Source: Paramoeba atlantica
Lineage: Eukaryota > Discosea
Assembly: GCA_977017575.1 (NCBI GenBank)
Contig: CDRNVI010000040.1
Span: 682,001 to 746,000 of the forward strand
Length of the DNA: 64,000 nucleotides
Direction: 5' to 3'
The notes under the pieces were generated by a model. That model was given only the letters and a program-made list of their open reading frames with translations, was not told the origin of the DNA and made no database searches. The translations under genes and the position numbers were made by a program. Of this stretch, positions 48,441 through 59,292 are shown in pieces; the first letter of the stretch is position 1; each line of letters starts with the position of its first letter.

Positions 48441-49275
48441 GCTCAGGTTTGGAAGACCAAGGCGAGGAAGCGAAAGTCCAAAATCCCAATCTGTCTTAAA
48501 TGAATGCTTCGGAACTTTGCCATTCTCAGTTCTTCGTTGCATGAAACATTCTCAGTTCTTCTCATTCTCAGTTCTTCCCATTCTCAGTTCTTCGTTGCAA
48601 AAAATGTTCGAACTCGGCGGACCCATCCTGCGGATACGCAGGGGGGTCACCCCCGGGTAGGGGTGTGGAAAATGCGCGCCAAGACCCCGGCTACCCTTTC
48701 TGCGGTTTTGTTCGAAAACTAATTTTTTCGAAAAAATTTGCTCGAAAAAGAAGTCTGATTTAACCAATGCAGGCAATCCCAATGATTTACAGCGTAGTGA
48801 AAAAAAAGAGCTTTGTTTTTATTTTTATTATACAAACATCCATTAACGAATCGCCAGGCGTGGGAATTCTTCAAGGACCAGTGGAAAATTTGGAGTATAA
48901 AAAAAAAAAGTTCGCTCGACTATGACACCCCCCCTGGATCCCCCCCCCTGGATCCCCCCCTGGACCCCCCATTTTTTTCAAAAATTTTTTTCAATTTTGG
49001 ATCACGGGAGCCCCTTTTATATTTTTTTCTTCTATTATATTACTGTGTTCCTCTTTATATTTTCACTGTTTTTGTTCACTTTTTTTTCAATAATCGAGGA
49101 TAGAGCGGTAGTTATACAACCACCGCAATTTTCTAGGCTCTTCGTTAAACGCGGTGGTTGTTTTCAATTTAGAAAAAAAAATCTATTTAAGATTTTCTAA
49201 ATTTCAATTTAGAAGTCACTCATGCTGCGCTCTTCGCGTTGAAAACTAGCTCCGCGTTTAACGAAGCGCCTAGAA
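48440..49275. repeat. Diverged hairpin-ended block pieces
   Basis: A four-copy CATTCTCAGTTCTTC(G/C) tandem at about 48523-48595 is followed by the GTGACC core, a minisatellite (48925-48970), the CTACCGC hairpin and a 98-bp-type hairpin that holds an extra 40 bases of AT-rich sequence (49132-49273). Confidence 0.55.
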
Positions 49276-50254
49276 AAGAAAAATTTGACAGGAGAGTAAA
49301 AGAAACCAGAGGGATAATTCTGGGTTTGGTCCAAAAAGGGCCGATAGTTGGGCAAAAATAGGGTTGTTTTTGCATATTTCCGCTCACATGTGTTTTCCTT
49401 CGGTTCGCACGATTTTGAACGTAGCAGGGTGGAGACCTCTTTTTTTGAAAGGCCCTTGAATTCACTCCGGCTTTTGAAGGGGGGCTTTACCTCGTGTAGT
49501 TACTTCTTCGTTTTGATTCATTTGGTTTACGCCAGGGGTGCAGTTAATGCCATGTGGGAACGCTTTTCTGACAGTACGTTGGGTATGCACTAATTGAGTC
49601 ATCAAAAGCATATTTCTTGAATGATCAGGCTAAAAATAGAAGAAGTGATGACTGCAAATGTAGATCTGCTATGTAAATGTAAACATTTTTTTAACAAATT
49701 TAGTTTCAATTGTATTATTTTGGTTTAGAAAATGCGAAGTTACAAATACTTAAAGAGGGTTGAATCATGACTTCAAAATTTCAAACCAACTTTCACTTCC
49801 AAACGTCTTCTTACACACTTATTCAGAAATTTAAGTATCTGCTTCTCTTCTTTTTCCCTTTGAAGTAAACGCTCGATGCGCGCTTCGCTTCTTCCGTAGT
49901 GCTAAAACACATGTGCGCCAGTCTCTTTTTTGATACGATTGTTATACAATCGATTTCACCATACGAAGCGGTAATGCTTGGTAAGGTCTTCTTTAGCCGT
50001 AGATGAGGGAAGGTGTTCTATTGTGATTGAGCGCTCGTCACGCTCTTCGCGCGCAGAGCGCAAAACGTGTAGAGATTCTAAGTAATCATCTCTTTTGCGC
50101 TTTGTATCTCTTTCCTTGTCGGAAATGTCGTTACCTTTGATTGATTCTCCTCCGAGGCCATAGTAAATTCAAAGAAAGTTTTCAAAGAAATCAAGATGAG
50201 TCTAGAAACATTCAACTTAAAAAGCAATACATGAACGTAGAAGTCTTGTTTTTG
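49276..50254. other. Low-copy AT-rich stretch, nothing recognised
   Basis: No gene or known element. One partial GAAAGGCCCTTGAATTC plus GCTTTACCTCGTG segment near 49455-49495 belongs to the tandem that follows. A GC-rich hairpin CGCTCTTCGCGCGCAGAGCG lies near 50040. Confidence 0.35.
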
Positions 50255-50700
50255 AAGTGCCTGCCCGGAGGGGCCTTCGAGAGGGCGAAGACTCGCTGCC
50301 GCGGGGGGTGCTTTACCTCGTGACATGTAATTTTGAAGGAAACAAGCTTCTGATATCTTTTTTTGAAGGGCCCGCCCGGAGCGCCCTTCGAGAGGGTATA
50401 GGCGTCTTTTTTTTGGAGAGTGTACAGGCCCACTGCCGCGGGGGGTGCTTTACCTCGTGACATGTAATTTTGAAAGAAACAAGCTTCTGATATCTTTTTT
50501 TTGAAGGGCCCGCCCGGCGGGCCCTTCGAGACGGTGCAGACCAGCTGGCGCGGGGGGTGCTTTACTACGTGGCATATAATTTTGAAGGGACCAAGCATCT
50601 ATATCTTTTTTTTGAAGGGCCCGCCCGGCGGGAGAAGACCCGCTGGCGCGGGGGTGCTTTTGAAGGAAACAAGCTTCTGAAATTTCGATAAAAATAATTT
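50255..50700. repeat. Tandem of about 125-bp units with a GGGCCCGCCCGGCGGGCCC core
   Basis: Units begin near 50270, 50345, 50490 and 50605. Each holds GAAACAAGCTTCTGATATCT, a T run, GAAGGGCCCGCCCGG(C/A), a variable stretch, then GCGGGGGGTGCTTTACCTCGTG. The core is a near-perfect GC palindrome. Confidence 0.65.
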
Positions 50701-50874
50701 GAAAGCAATTTTGACGAAGCATAATTCTGCAGCTATGATGGAGAACTCTTTTTTTGGTAGAGGGCGCTTGAGCGTTGGGGTCACTCTCACTTCTTCTGCA
50801 CTTGCTTGTGGCCGGTATCAAGCGTGCTTCCCCCTAGAGAGGTCTTCCTAAGAAGATCGTTTCATTCTAATTTC

Positions 50875-51321
50875 TTAGAATTGATAAGTCAAATCGGTAA
50901 GCCGATTTGCTTTTTCCATGGCCGGAAATTTAGGCCTATGATAACCTGAAGTCAGGTGTGTTCCTGGGCGATCTGTGCCCATGCCAGGGAGCACTCGAAT
51001 ATCATCGAGGCATTGTGCCCTGGATTTTGCTACTGTGAGCTTGGCGAGTTCCGGTCTCTTTGGCCACGCCTTATCATTCAAGTCAAGAATAACACCGTTC
51101 TTCACGGTGATACCTTGTACTTTGTGATACGTATAGGCAAATCCCAATTCCACTTTAAAGTTTCCTTGGGAAGCCTTATCATGGTGCTGCTCCTTTTTGG
51201 AGTAAAATTCTACACCTGACCCCTTCTCATTGCATTGCATAAAAGAAGGGGCTTTTCGTAGATAACGAACACCATCAATAGTGTCGTATGACAAATCGTC
51301 TGACACAAAAAAGAAATCCAA
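50875..51321 (-). pseudogene. PIF1-like helicase, C-terminal fragment
   Basis: The minus strand encodes FAYTYHKVQGITVKNGVILD and LAKLTVAKSRAQCLDDIRVL, matching helicase motifs V and VI of PIF1-family proteins (host PIF1 or Helitron helicase). It is a fragment without the ATPase motifs and abuts a SINE. Whether it derives from a host gene or a mobile element cannot be told. Confidence 0.6.
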
Positions 51322-51688
51322 ATCATTCCGGATTGCTCCGGATGGTCACTGGCAAGCCAGACCCTTCACAGACAGATTTGGAAGTTCCGAGCCCGACGTC
51401 CTCTACCAGTTTCCGCTTTTCCAAGGCGGCACCAACGTGCTGTTACCAACACGCTGCGTCGACGAACTGTACGTCAACACGGCTTACTCAAGAGGTGTAA
51501 GACGGGTAAGGGAGCTGGTTCACTGAGGGGAGGGTCCGGGACGGTCCTCCGAGTACTGGGCCTAGACGGTTATCAGCCCAGCCTCTTAGAGTGAGGCCGT
51601 CGGGAATATTGCGATGAGCGGGTTTGAACTCACCGTCTAAGCACCACGTGCTTCAAACTTTGAGCTCTTGCCACTCCGCCACCTCCCC
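51317..51688 (-). mobile_element. SINE (type 1), near full length, minus strand
   Basis: Contains both the tRNA-like head (A box TGGCGGAGTGG, on the minus strand near 51670) and the whole body. Its 3' end joins the helicase fragment at 50875-51321. Confidence 0.85.
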
Positions 51689-51752
51689 TCCTAGGGGAAA
51701 CTAGACTCCCCTCGGAGAAACTAGACTCCCCTCGGGGAAACTAGTCCCCGAG

Positions 51753-51842
51753 CGGAAATGTGTGTTTCTGCTCGGTGGCCCCGGAACCGGGAAAAATCTA
51801 ATTTCCCGGTTTATAATGCAAGAACTTGGGAGCCAATTATCA
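51753..51842 (+). pseudogene. PIF1-like helicase, Walker A fragment
   Basis: The + strand encodes VFLLGGPGTGKNLISRF and QELGSQLSP, a PIF1-type motif I. It stops at the TIR element at 51843. It is a relic with no start. Confidence 0.55.
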
Positions 51843-52476
51843 CCGGTCGAGCAAAAAATTTGACATTTTTTTAATTTGATCCTTCGAGCTCGCAAAAAAA
51901 GTCGGACCAATATTTATGTGGACCACAATTTTTGGTGCCAAATTTTTCGTGCATTGAAACAAAAAAGACATATTTTCCTGGCCTCCCTCGAGGTTTGATG
52001 TCGTTATTAGATTTTTCGTTTTCCAGAAAATGAAGGACCGTACTTTTAGATTGTTTTTGCTTTGTGTGCTACTAGTAGCTTATTAGTAGCTACAATATTA
52101 GCAGCTTATTAGTAGCTTACAATACTTGCAACCTTTCGTGTCACACACAATTCTCAAATTGCTCTAACTTCAGCCTCACTATATGTGTTATAGTGATGAC
52201 CCTACGTGCGTAGAGTAAATCTCTTGATCAAAGATTTTCTGCACCCATTCAACAGACTGAGACATTACACGAAGACTAAAAAAAGAAGTGTCGATCGAAA
52301 GAAGCGAAAATTTCTAATGACGAGTTCTAAATTTAGTAAACTTTGAAAACGACTGACAATAAAGTCAAAAAGTATTTTGGACCGCCGCGGAAGGAAAAAT
52401 AAAGTCGGACTAAAATTTATGTGGACCAAATTTGTTGGGGCCAAATAAAAGTGGACCAAATTTTCTGCTCGACCGG
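51843..52476. mobile_element. TIR element (copy 2), uninterrupted, 634 bp
   Basis: Ends CCGGTCGAGCA and TGCTCGACCGG. It is the reverse-complement relative of 29498-31391 without the nested transposon. It has TA on its right; the left neighbour is CA. It lies between two helicase fragments of the same strand, so it appears to have inserted into an older helicase sequence. No transposase is encoded. Confidence 0.75.
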
Positions 52477-52776
52477 TATATTGCATTCCTTGGGATCGCC
52501 GCATCAGTACTGCACTGTTGCGCAATACACGCTTCCCTCTGCATACCTATAGGGGCTACTTCAAGAAATTTGAAACATCTTTCAAGCAGTAGCCTTCTAC
52601 CATACCAACAAAGGTATCAGAAATGTCAATTAATTATAGTCGACGAAGTGTCAATGATCAGCAAGTGTTTCCTTGCCAGTATCAACACTAGGCTGCAGCA
52701 AATCAAAGGCAATGAGCAGCTTCACTATGGAGGCATCAACATGCTCTTTGTTGGAGATTTGGATTTGGAGCAGTAA
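52477..52776 (+). pseudogene. PIF1-like helicase, motif II-III fragment
   Basis: Encodes LGIAASVLHCCAIHASL, LIIVDEVSMISKCFL and GGINMLFVGDLDLEQ, the DEAD-box-like motif II and following strands of PIF1 helicases. It is a relic beside a TIR element. Family origin (host PIF1, Helitron or other) is open. Confidence 0.6.
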
Positions 52777-53530
52777 ATCCAGCATTCTATGCAAATCGGG
52801 AATCCGAGTGCTCTAGAATTGCCTTGATTTCATATGGTTCAAATGTAGAACCCTTAAAGGGTACTTTTGCATCACAGCGTCGGAAATGCTCCGAGCAAGA
52901 TGTTGCCCGTGTCGGTATACTCATTGAGTAAACTTTCTTTCTGTTCCAGTTGCATCAGGAATGATATGTAGTCCTCCGCAAAAAACTCCTAGACCGTTTT
53001 TTGAGAGTTTGGAGCCTTCTATACCTGTATACTCTTTGATTTCATTCGATATTTCTCCACTTTGTTCCGATAATACACCTACATAGTCCAAAATGTACCC
53101 GGAAGTGTGTGACACGCAAGGCCGATGAGGAAGGAGGAGGCGCAAGGAAAAAAGGCAGACGTATGAATCGAATTGAGTGACAAGATCACTAGTTTTTCAA
53201 CAATTCCGATGGGTATCCCCTGCCCCCCCCTCCCCACCAGGGTGATCATAGCAACTTTTTGAAAAGAAACTGAGAAAAAAAACTGAAAATTTATGGGTGA
53301 AAGTCTAAAAATATATTGTTCCCAAATCAACTCCTAGACCGTTTTTTTAGAGTTTGGAGCCTTCTATACCTGTATACTCTTTGATTTCATTCGATATTTC
53401 TCCACCTTGTTCCGATAATACACCTACATAGTCCAAAATTTACCCGGAAGTGTGTGACACGAAAAGGCCGATGAGGAAGGAGGAGGCGCGTGGGAAACAC
53501 TAAAGCGCCATAGGGAGCATTTTCGGATGG
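52777..53530 (+). repeat. Two partial satellite units
   Basis: From about 52985 and 53165 the 340-bp satellite resumes, with the CTTCTATACCTGTATACTCT variant seen in the first monomer at 44551. 52777-52980 shows nothing recognisable. Confidence 0.6.
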
Positions 53531-53536
53531 CTATGT

Positions 53537-53728
53537 AATCCAGGCTAAAGTGGACGAGGGAGATACTAAAGGCACCCTGGAAAACCCCCTCGAAACTGGA
53601 ACGGTATCTCCCGGTTTGTAGGTCATTCTGATGTGGCAAAGGGGTCTTTAACGGGTGATACCGTTCCAGTTTCGAGGGGGTTTTCCAGGGTGCCTTTAAT
53701 ATCTCCCTCGTCCACTTTAGCCTGGATT
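53537..53728. repeat. Large palindrome (about 72-bp arms)
   Basis: AATCCAGGCTAAAGTGGACG at the left pairs with CGTCCACTTTAGCCTGGATT in reverse at the right; arms continue through GGAAAACCCCCTCGAAACTG to AACGGTATC, with a loop of about 48 bases. The right arm loses the outer bases seen in the copy at 54331. Confidence 0.8.
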
Positions 53729-53769
53729 CGGAGACGTAATGTGGATTCGTCCATAGTCTTATCTTATTG

Positions 53770-54240
53770 AGGGAGATACTACTCCCTCGCTACCGTAGGT
53801 TAATTCGCCGTGCCCGATTTCGTGCCCGATTTGTGGCCCGATTTCGTGCCCGATATCGTTTCAGGTGAGTTTTCGAAAAAAATGTTTACAAAGACGTATG
53901 AATCGAATTTAATGACAAGATCACTAGTTATTCAACAATTCCGATGGGTACCCCCTGCCCCCCCCCCACCTCCCCACCAGGGTGACCATAGCAAATTTTG
54001 AAATTTTGCGAAAAAAACTGAAAATTTATGGGTGAAAGTCTAAAAATACGTTTTTCCCAAATCAACTCCTAGACTGTTTTTTGAAAGTTTGGGGCCTGAT
54101 ATACGTGTATACGCCTTGGTTTCACTCGATATTTCTCCACCTTGTTCTGGTAATACACCTAAAAAGTCCAAAATGTACCCGGAAGTGTGTGACACGCAAG
54201 GCCGTAGAGGAAGGAGGAGGCGCAAGGCAAAAACGCAGAC
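53770..54240 (+). repeat. Satellite unit with its 5' flank
   Basis: Starts GAGGGAGATACTACTCCCTC (an inverted repeat), then TAATTCGCCGTGCCCGATTT and the 340-bp unit. The same junction occurs at 44400-44560, so the flank belongs to the satellite's dispersed form. Confidence 0.65.
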
Positions 54241-54330
54241 ATACGAATCGAATTGAGTGCGTTCTGCCTTTTTGCCGCGGCGACGACGACTTCCTTGCGT
54301 GGGAAACAGTAAATCGCCATAGGTATCATG

Positions 54331-54553
54331 TTCGGATGGCTATGTAAGCCAGGCTAAAGTGGACGAGGGAGATACTAGAGGCACCTTTGGAAAACCACCT
54401 CGAAACTGGAACGGTATCTCCCGGTTTGTAGAGCATTCTGATGTGGTAAAAGGGTCTCTAACGGGTGATACCGTTCAGTTTCGAGGTGGTTTTCCGAAGG
54501 TGCCTTTAGTATCTCCCTCGTCGACTTTAGCCTGGATTACATAGCCATCCGAA
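54331..54553. repeat. Large palindrome (about 86-bp arms)
   Basis: Arms 54331-54417 and 54468-54553 begin and end with TTCGGATGGCTATG and its complement and are nearly perfect; the loop is about 50 bases. Related copies: 53537-53728 and the half at 46310. Confidence 0.8.
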
Positions 54554-54559
54554 AAAAAG

Positions 54560-56199
54560 ATTACACAGCCATCCAAAAAAAAACATTCGCCTGGAAAACG
54601 GAAAGATTATAGCCAAAAATAGCCGAATATCGGGTAAAAATGGGGTGATTTTCGCGTATTTTTGCTCTCAGAGCACTAAATCCGACATTTGCGCGTGGGA
54701 AATCACTCGTAGGCATGAATGGAAGCCTACCGAACGTATTGGGTAGAGAATGCGACTCCAACCATACCATTCTTTCGACACAAAAATGCCCCTTGTTGTC
54801 CGAAAAATACTTTTTCACCTTTTTTAGTCAAAAATGGGTCATTTTGAGGGGCGCACCACGGTTAGAAGAAGGGATACCTTGCGAAAACAACTACCGAGAA
54901 AGCTAGTGCTAGGTCCCAAACTATCAAAATACAATAGGGGAAACGATTTTGGAAAAATATTTGTTTTGCCATTTTTTTTCGCCAAGTTGAATTTTTTTTC
55001 AATTTTTTTTCCGAAAATGTTCGAACTCGGCGGACCCATCCTGCGGATACGGGGGGGTGTCACCCCCGGGTAGGAGGGTGGAAAATGCGCGCCAAGACCC
55101 CGGCTACCCTTTATGCGGTTTTGTTCGAAAACTAATTTTTTCGAAAAAATTTGCTCGAAAAAGAAGTCTGATTTAACCAATGCAGGCAATCCCAATGATT
55201 ATGAATATCTTTTTTGCCATTTTTTTCGCCAAGTTGAACTCTTTTTCAAAAACAAAATTCGAAAAAATTCGAACTCGGCGGACCCATCCTGCGGATACGC
55301 AGGGGGGTCACCCCCGGGTAGGGGGCAGGAAAATGCGCGCCAGGACCCCGGCTACCCTTTATGCGGTTTTGTTTCGAAACAAAATTGCTCGACCATGACC
55401 CCCCCATGGACCCTCCATGTTTTTCAAAACTTTTTGTCAGTTTTGGACCACCGGAGCCCCCTTTTATATATTTTTCTTCTATTGAGGGAGATACTACTCC
55501 CTCGCTACCGTAGGTTAATTGTGGTGGTTGTAAAACTACCGCTCTACCCTCGATTATTGAAAAAAAAGTGAACAAAAACAGTGAAAATATAAAGGGGAAC
55601 ACAGTAATATAATAGAAGAAAAAAATATAAAAGGGGGCTCCGGTGGTCCAAAACTTAAAAAAAAATTGAAATTCTATTATATTACTGTGTTCCCCTTTAT
55701 ATTTTTACTGTCTTTGTTCACTTTTTTTTCAATAATCGAGGGTAGAGCGGTAGTTCTACAACCACCACAATTAACCTACGGTAGCGAGGGAGTAGTATCT
55801 CCCTCAATAGAAGAAAAATATATAAAAGGGGGCTCCGGTGGTCCAAAACTGACAAAAAATTTTGAAAAACATGGGGGGTCCATGGGGGGGTCATGGTCGA
55901 GCAATTTTGTTTCGAAACAAAACCGCAGAAAGGGTAGCCGGGGTCTTGGCTCGCATTTTCCACCCTCCTACCCGGGGGTGACCCCCCCCCGCGTATCCGC
56001 AGGACGGGTGCGCCAAGTCTGGATTTTTTCGGAAAAAAAAAATTGTAAAAAAATTCAACTTGGCGAAAAAAATGACAAAAAAATATTTTTCCAAAATCGT
56101 TTCCCCTATTGTATTTTGATAGTTTGGAACCTACACTAGCTTTCTCCGCAGTTGTTTTCGCAAGGTATCCCTTCTTAGAACCGTGGTGCGCCCCTCAAA
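54560..56199. repeat. Hairpin-ended block copies in both orientations
   Basis: 54580-55120 is a reversed unit. 55200-55620 is a second reversed piece ending in the CTACCGC hairpin. 55670-56199 is a + unit that continues into the right arm of the duplication. The GGGAGATACTACTCCCTC motif is at 55487 and 55783. No gene is seen. Confidence 0.6.
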
Positions 56200-56815
56200 A
56201 TGACCCATTTTTGACTAAAAAAGGTGAAAAAGTATTTTTCGGACCTAAAGGAGCATTTTTGTGTCGAAAGAATGGTATGGTTGGAGTCGCATTCTCTACC
56301 CAATACGTTCGGTAGGCTTCCATTCATGCCTACGAGTGATTTCCCACGCGCAAATGTCGGATTTAGTGCTCTGAGAGCAAAAATGCGCGAAAATCACCCC
56401 ATTTTTACCCGATATTCGGCTATTTTTGGCTATAATCTTTTCGTTTTCCAGGCTAAATTTTCTTTTTTAGTCTCTTCGTTAAACGCGGTGGTGGTTTTCA
56501 ACGCGAAGAGTGCAGCATGAGTGACTTCTAAGTTGAAAACAACCACCGCGTTTAACGAAGAGCCTAATTGAAAAAAAAGGGAACAAAAACAGTGAAAATG
56601 TAAAGAGGAGCACAGTAATATAATAGAAGAAAGAAATATAAAAGTGGGCTCCGGTGGTCCAAAACTGAAAAAAAAAATTGAAAAAAATGGGGGGTCCATG
56701 GGGGTCCATGGGGGGGTCCATGGGGGAGGTCCAGGGGGGGTCCAGGGGGGGGGGGGGGGGCAGGGGGAACACCATCAATAGTGTCGTATGACAAATCGTC
56801 TGACACAAAAAAGAA

Positions 56816-57099
56816 ATCCAAATCATTCCGGATTGCTCCGGATGGTCACTGGCAAGCCAGACCCTTCACAGACAGATTTGGAAGTTCCGAGACTGACGTC
56901 CTCTACCAGTTTCCGCTTTTCCAAGGCGGCACCAACATGCTGTTGCCAACACGCTGCGTCGACGAACTGTACGTCAACACGGCTTACTCAAGAGGTGTAA
57001 GACGGGTAAGGGAGCTGGTTCACTGAGGGGAGGGTCCGGGACGGTCCTCCGAGTACTGGGCCTAGACGGTTCTCAGCCCAGCCTCTTAGAGTGAGGCCG
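56816..57099 (-). mobile_element. SINE (type 1), body only, mirror copy
   Basis: Same truncated copy as 41469-41752, on the other strand; shared through the duplication rather than by new insertion. Confidence 0.75.
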
Positions 57100-57103
57100 C
57101 CTC

Positions 57104-57487
57104 TTAGACTTCGGCATTCGCATCACTATAATCCCCCACTCTTTTTTTGAATCCACGGTTCCGGTGTTGGTTTCCCATGTTGCGGTTAATTAACTTTTGG
57201 TAGTGGTCAATCCCCGTTTTACGAATTTCATAAACCGCTCTCCGTGATATACCATATTTTTGTTCTATTTGCTTTACAGAACTTTGAGATCTGCAAATTT
57301 CTCGTTTCTCGAATATAGTAAGTTCAGTACGCTGTCGTTTTTCCTGAACTGTTACCGTCGGGGTGTTGTTAATAATAAGGGATGTGCGCTCCCCTACTTG
57401 CGGTTGGGGAGGGAGATTCCGAAGCCAAGTGGTCAGAGGTCCACGCATAGAGTGAACTGTGGTCGGAACTCCGTCAGTATCTGACAT
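57104..57487 (-). CDS. Pogo/Tigger-like transposase N-terminal fragment, mirror copy
   Basis: Encodes the same 127 residues as 41081-41464, including the helix-turn-helix with QKYGISRRAVYEI. Both copies are uninterrupted, which reflects recent duplication and does not show function. Confidence 0.55.
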   Translation of the reverse strand: MSDTDGVPTTVHSMRGPLTTWLRNLPPQPQVGERTSLIINNTPTVTVQEKRQRTELTIFEKREICRSQSSVKQIEQKYGISRRAVYEIRKTGIDHYQKLINRNMGNQHRNRGFKKRVGDYSDANAEV

Positions 57488-57699
57488 AAGGGTGAAAAGT
57501 ACGGGAGAAAGAGAGGAACAAGTATACAAATATATATTATCTCCACACACTAAATGCACATCAGAGGCTTAAAAGAGCACAAAGCCCTTTGAAGAGATTG
57601 GGTAAAAATAGGCAAAACATCTGCTCTCAAAAAAACGCTCCGAAAATTCAATATGGAATTTGTGCATATTAAGGGGGGGGGAGGGAAGGGGGTGCATAT

Positions 57700-59292
57700 T
57701 AAATGGGGGGTCACAGTATCAGAAACAATGGTTCACACTGCACAAAAACTATCGAGAAAAGGAGCATCGACACCACAAACGCAATTAATGACAGAACAGC
57801 GATGAAATTTAATACGGAAACAAAATCGTCTTAAACTTCGGGATTTCGCGACTTGTTTCTGAAAAGCAGAAAACCAGACCACTTCAAAGAAGTTCTAAAA
57901 AAGCACGGAACAGAAATTGAGGCACAAATTCAAAAAGAATGTTCCGAGATTGAATATGGTTTAAGGAAAAATCGGTCTAATCTGTGGCGCACGCTGCGGA
58001 GGGTTTGCGGTTCATACAGGGACACATTTCGCATAGAGACCTCATCGACGAGAGAGACACTTCATATTGTGAAGGATTTCTTTGCGCGTATGGGCTCGGA
58101 TGATCGTGGAGATAAAAACATTACCTTCGAAGCGGTGACCTCCATTAAAATACCGATAAATGATGATATTTTTTCCATGGAAGAGCTAGAAGATGGAATA
58201 AGCCGGCTCGCGCGCAAGGAATGGGCGCCTGGAATAGATCAAATTCCTGCGGAAGTACTTGCGATTATCACGGAACACAAGGATCTGAGAAACGTAATGT
58301 TAAATATCATCAATGAAGTTCACCGTAAAGGAGTTTCGCCCGAGTCCTGGAAGGTAGTACTTCAGGTTCCTATTCCTAAAAAAGGCGACCTGACACAAAT
58401 TTCGAACTGGCGATCAATCTGCCTCGTCAATAGCGAGGTAAAATTAATGAACGCAATGATTCTTCGAAGAATGAGACCAGCCATTGAACCGCTTCTAAGG
58501 GATAGTCAATTCGGATTTCGCCCGGAAAGGTCCACAGCAGGAGCGCAGAAAATACTTAATGATGTGAAGATAAGGTCGTCACGCAACAAGAGGAGGGTCG
58601 CAGTTGCATTCATGGATTTTGCTAAAGCTTTTCCTTCGGTATCTTTTTATGCAATCCGTGCTGCTCTTAAAGCTTTTCACGTCGGACCAGCGATCACTAG
58701 TATGATAATGTCACTGTATTCCAATCTAAGAGGCATAGCCCAAACACCGTACGGCAATACGGATTCTTTCCCTATTGAAACAGGAATTCTCCAGGGAGAC
58801 GTTCTTGCTCCTAATTTGTTTGTGCTTGTTATTGAAAGAATTCTTCACAAAGCGATCGATAACAAACCTCCAGGGATTCTGTTGAGGAGCAGCGGGACAA
58901 AAAGTAAGGGAATTCAAGAATTTCGATTGAAGGACATTTATTACGCAGACGATATTGCTCTCCTGGCGGAGACAAAACATGAAATATCCGAAATGATAGA
59001 AGCTACGGCTAATGAAGCACAATATGCCAATCTAAGGGTTGCTGTGGGAAAACATAAGACTGCGTGGATGGCCTTCGGGAAGGTTCCCGGGGGAACAAGA
59101 GAACTTCGGGCGGGATAAATGGGAAAGATTACTCTCGTGGATTCCTACCTACATCTTGGTCACCTTCAAGATGTTACGGCAGCATCCCCCATCAAAGATC
59201 GACTGAGATGAACATGGGCAGCGTTTCGCAAGCTTAATGGAATCTGGGCCTCACCACTGAGTGCTGCTACGAAATAGCGCCTGTTTGATTTA
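57700..59292 (+). mobile_element. 5'-truncated LINE with an intact RT core (right-arm copy)
   Basis: Homology to the LINE at 61114-63870 begins near 57715 (SETMVHTAQKLSRKG). An uninterrupted frame runs from 57853 (no ATG; the first codon is TTG) to 59118, 421 codons. It has QFGFRPERSTAGAQ, FMDFAKAFPSVS, GILQGDVLAP and the catalytic YYADDIALLA. Stops appear in the post-RT part at 59118 and after, and the copy is cut at 59292 by a hairpin. The endonuclease is missing, so it cannot move by itself. The clade is unresolved; it is an APE-type non-LTR element by its relative. Confidence 0.85.

Noticed and set aside
50255-50700. CRISPR-like array
   Set aside because: Units are long, of uneven length and contain no distinct spacers; the genome is eukaryotic.
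51281-51526. 81-codon frame across the SINE body, also at 56781
   Set aside because: Looks protein-like, but it reads the antisense of a tRNA-headed SINE and crosses its end into unrelated DNA.
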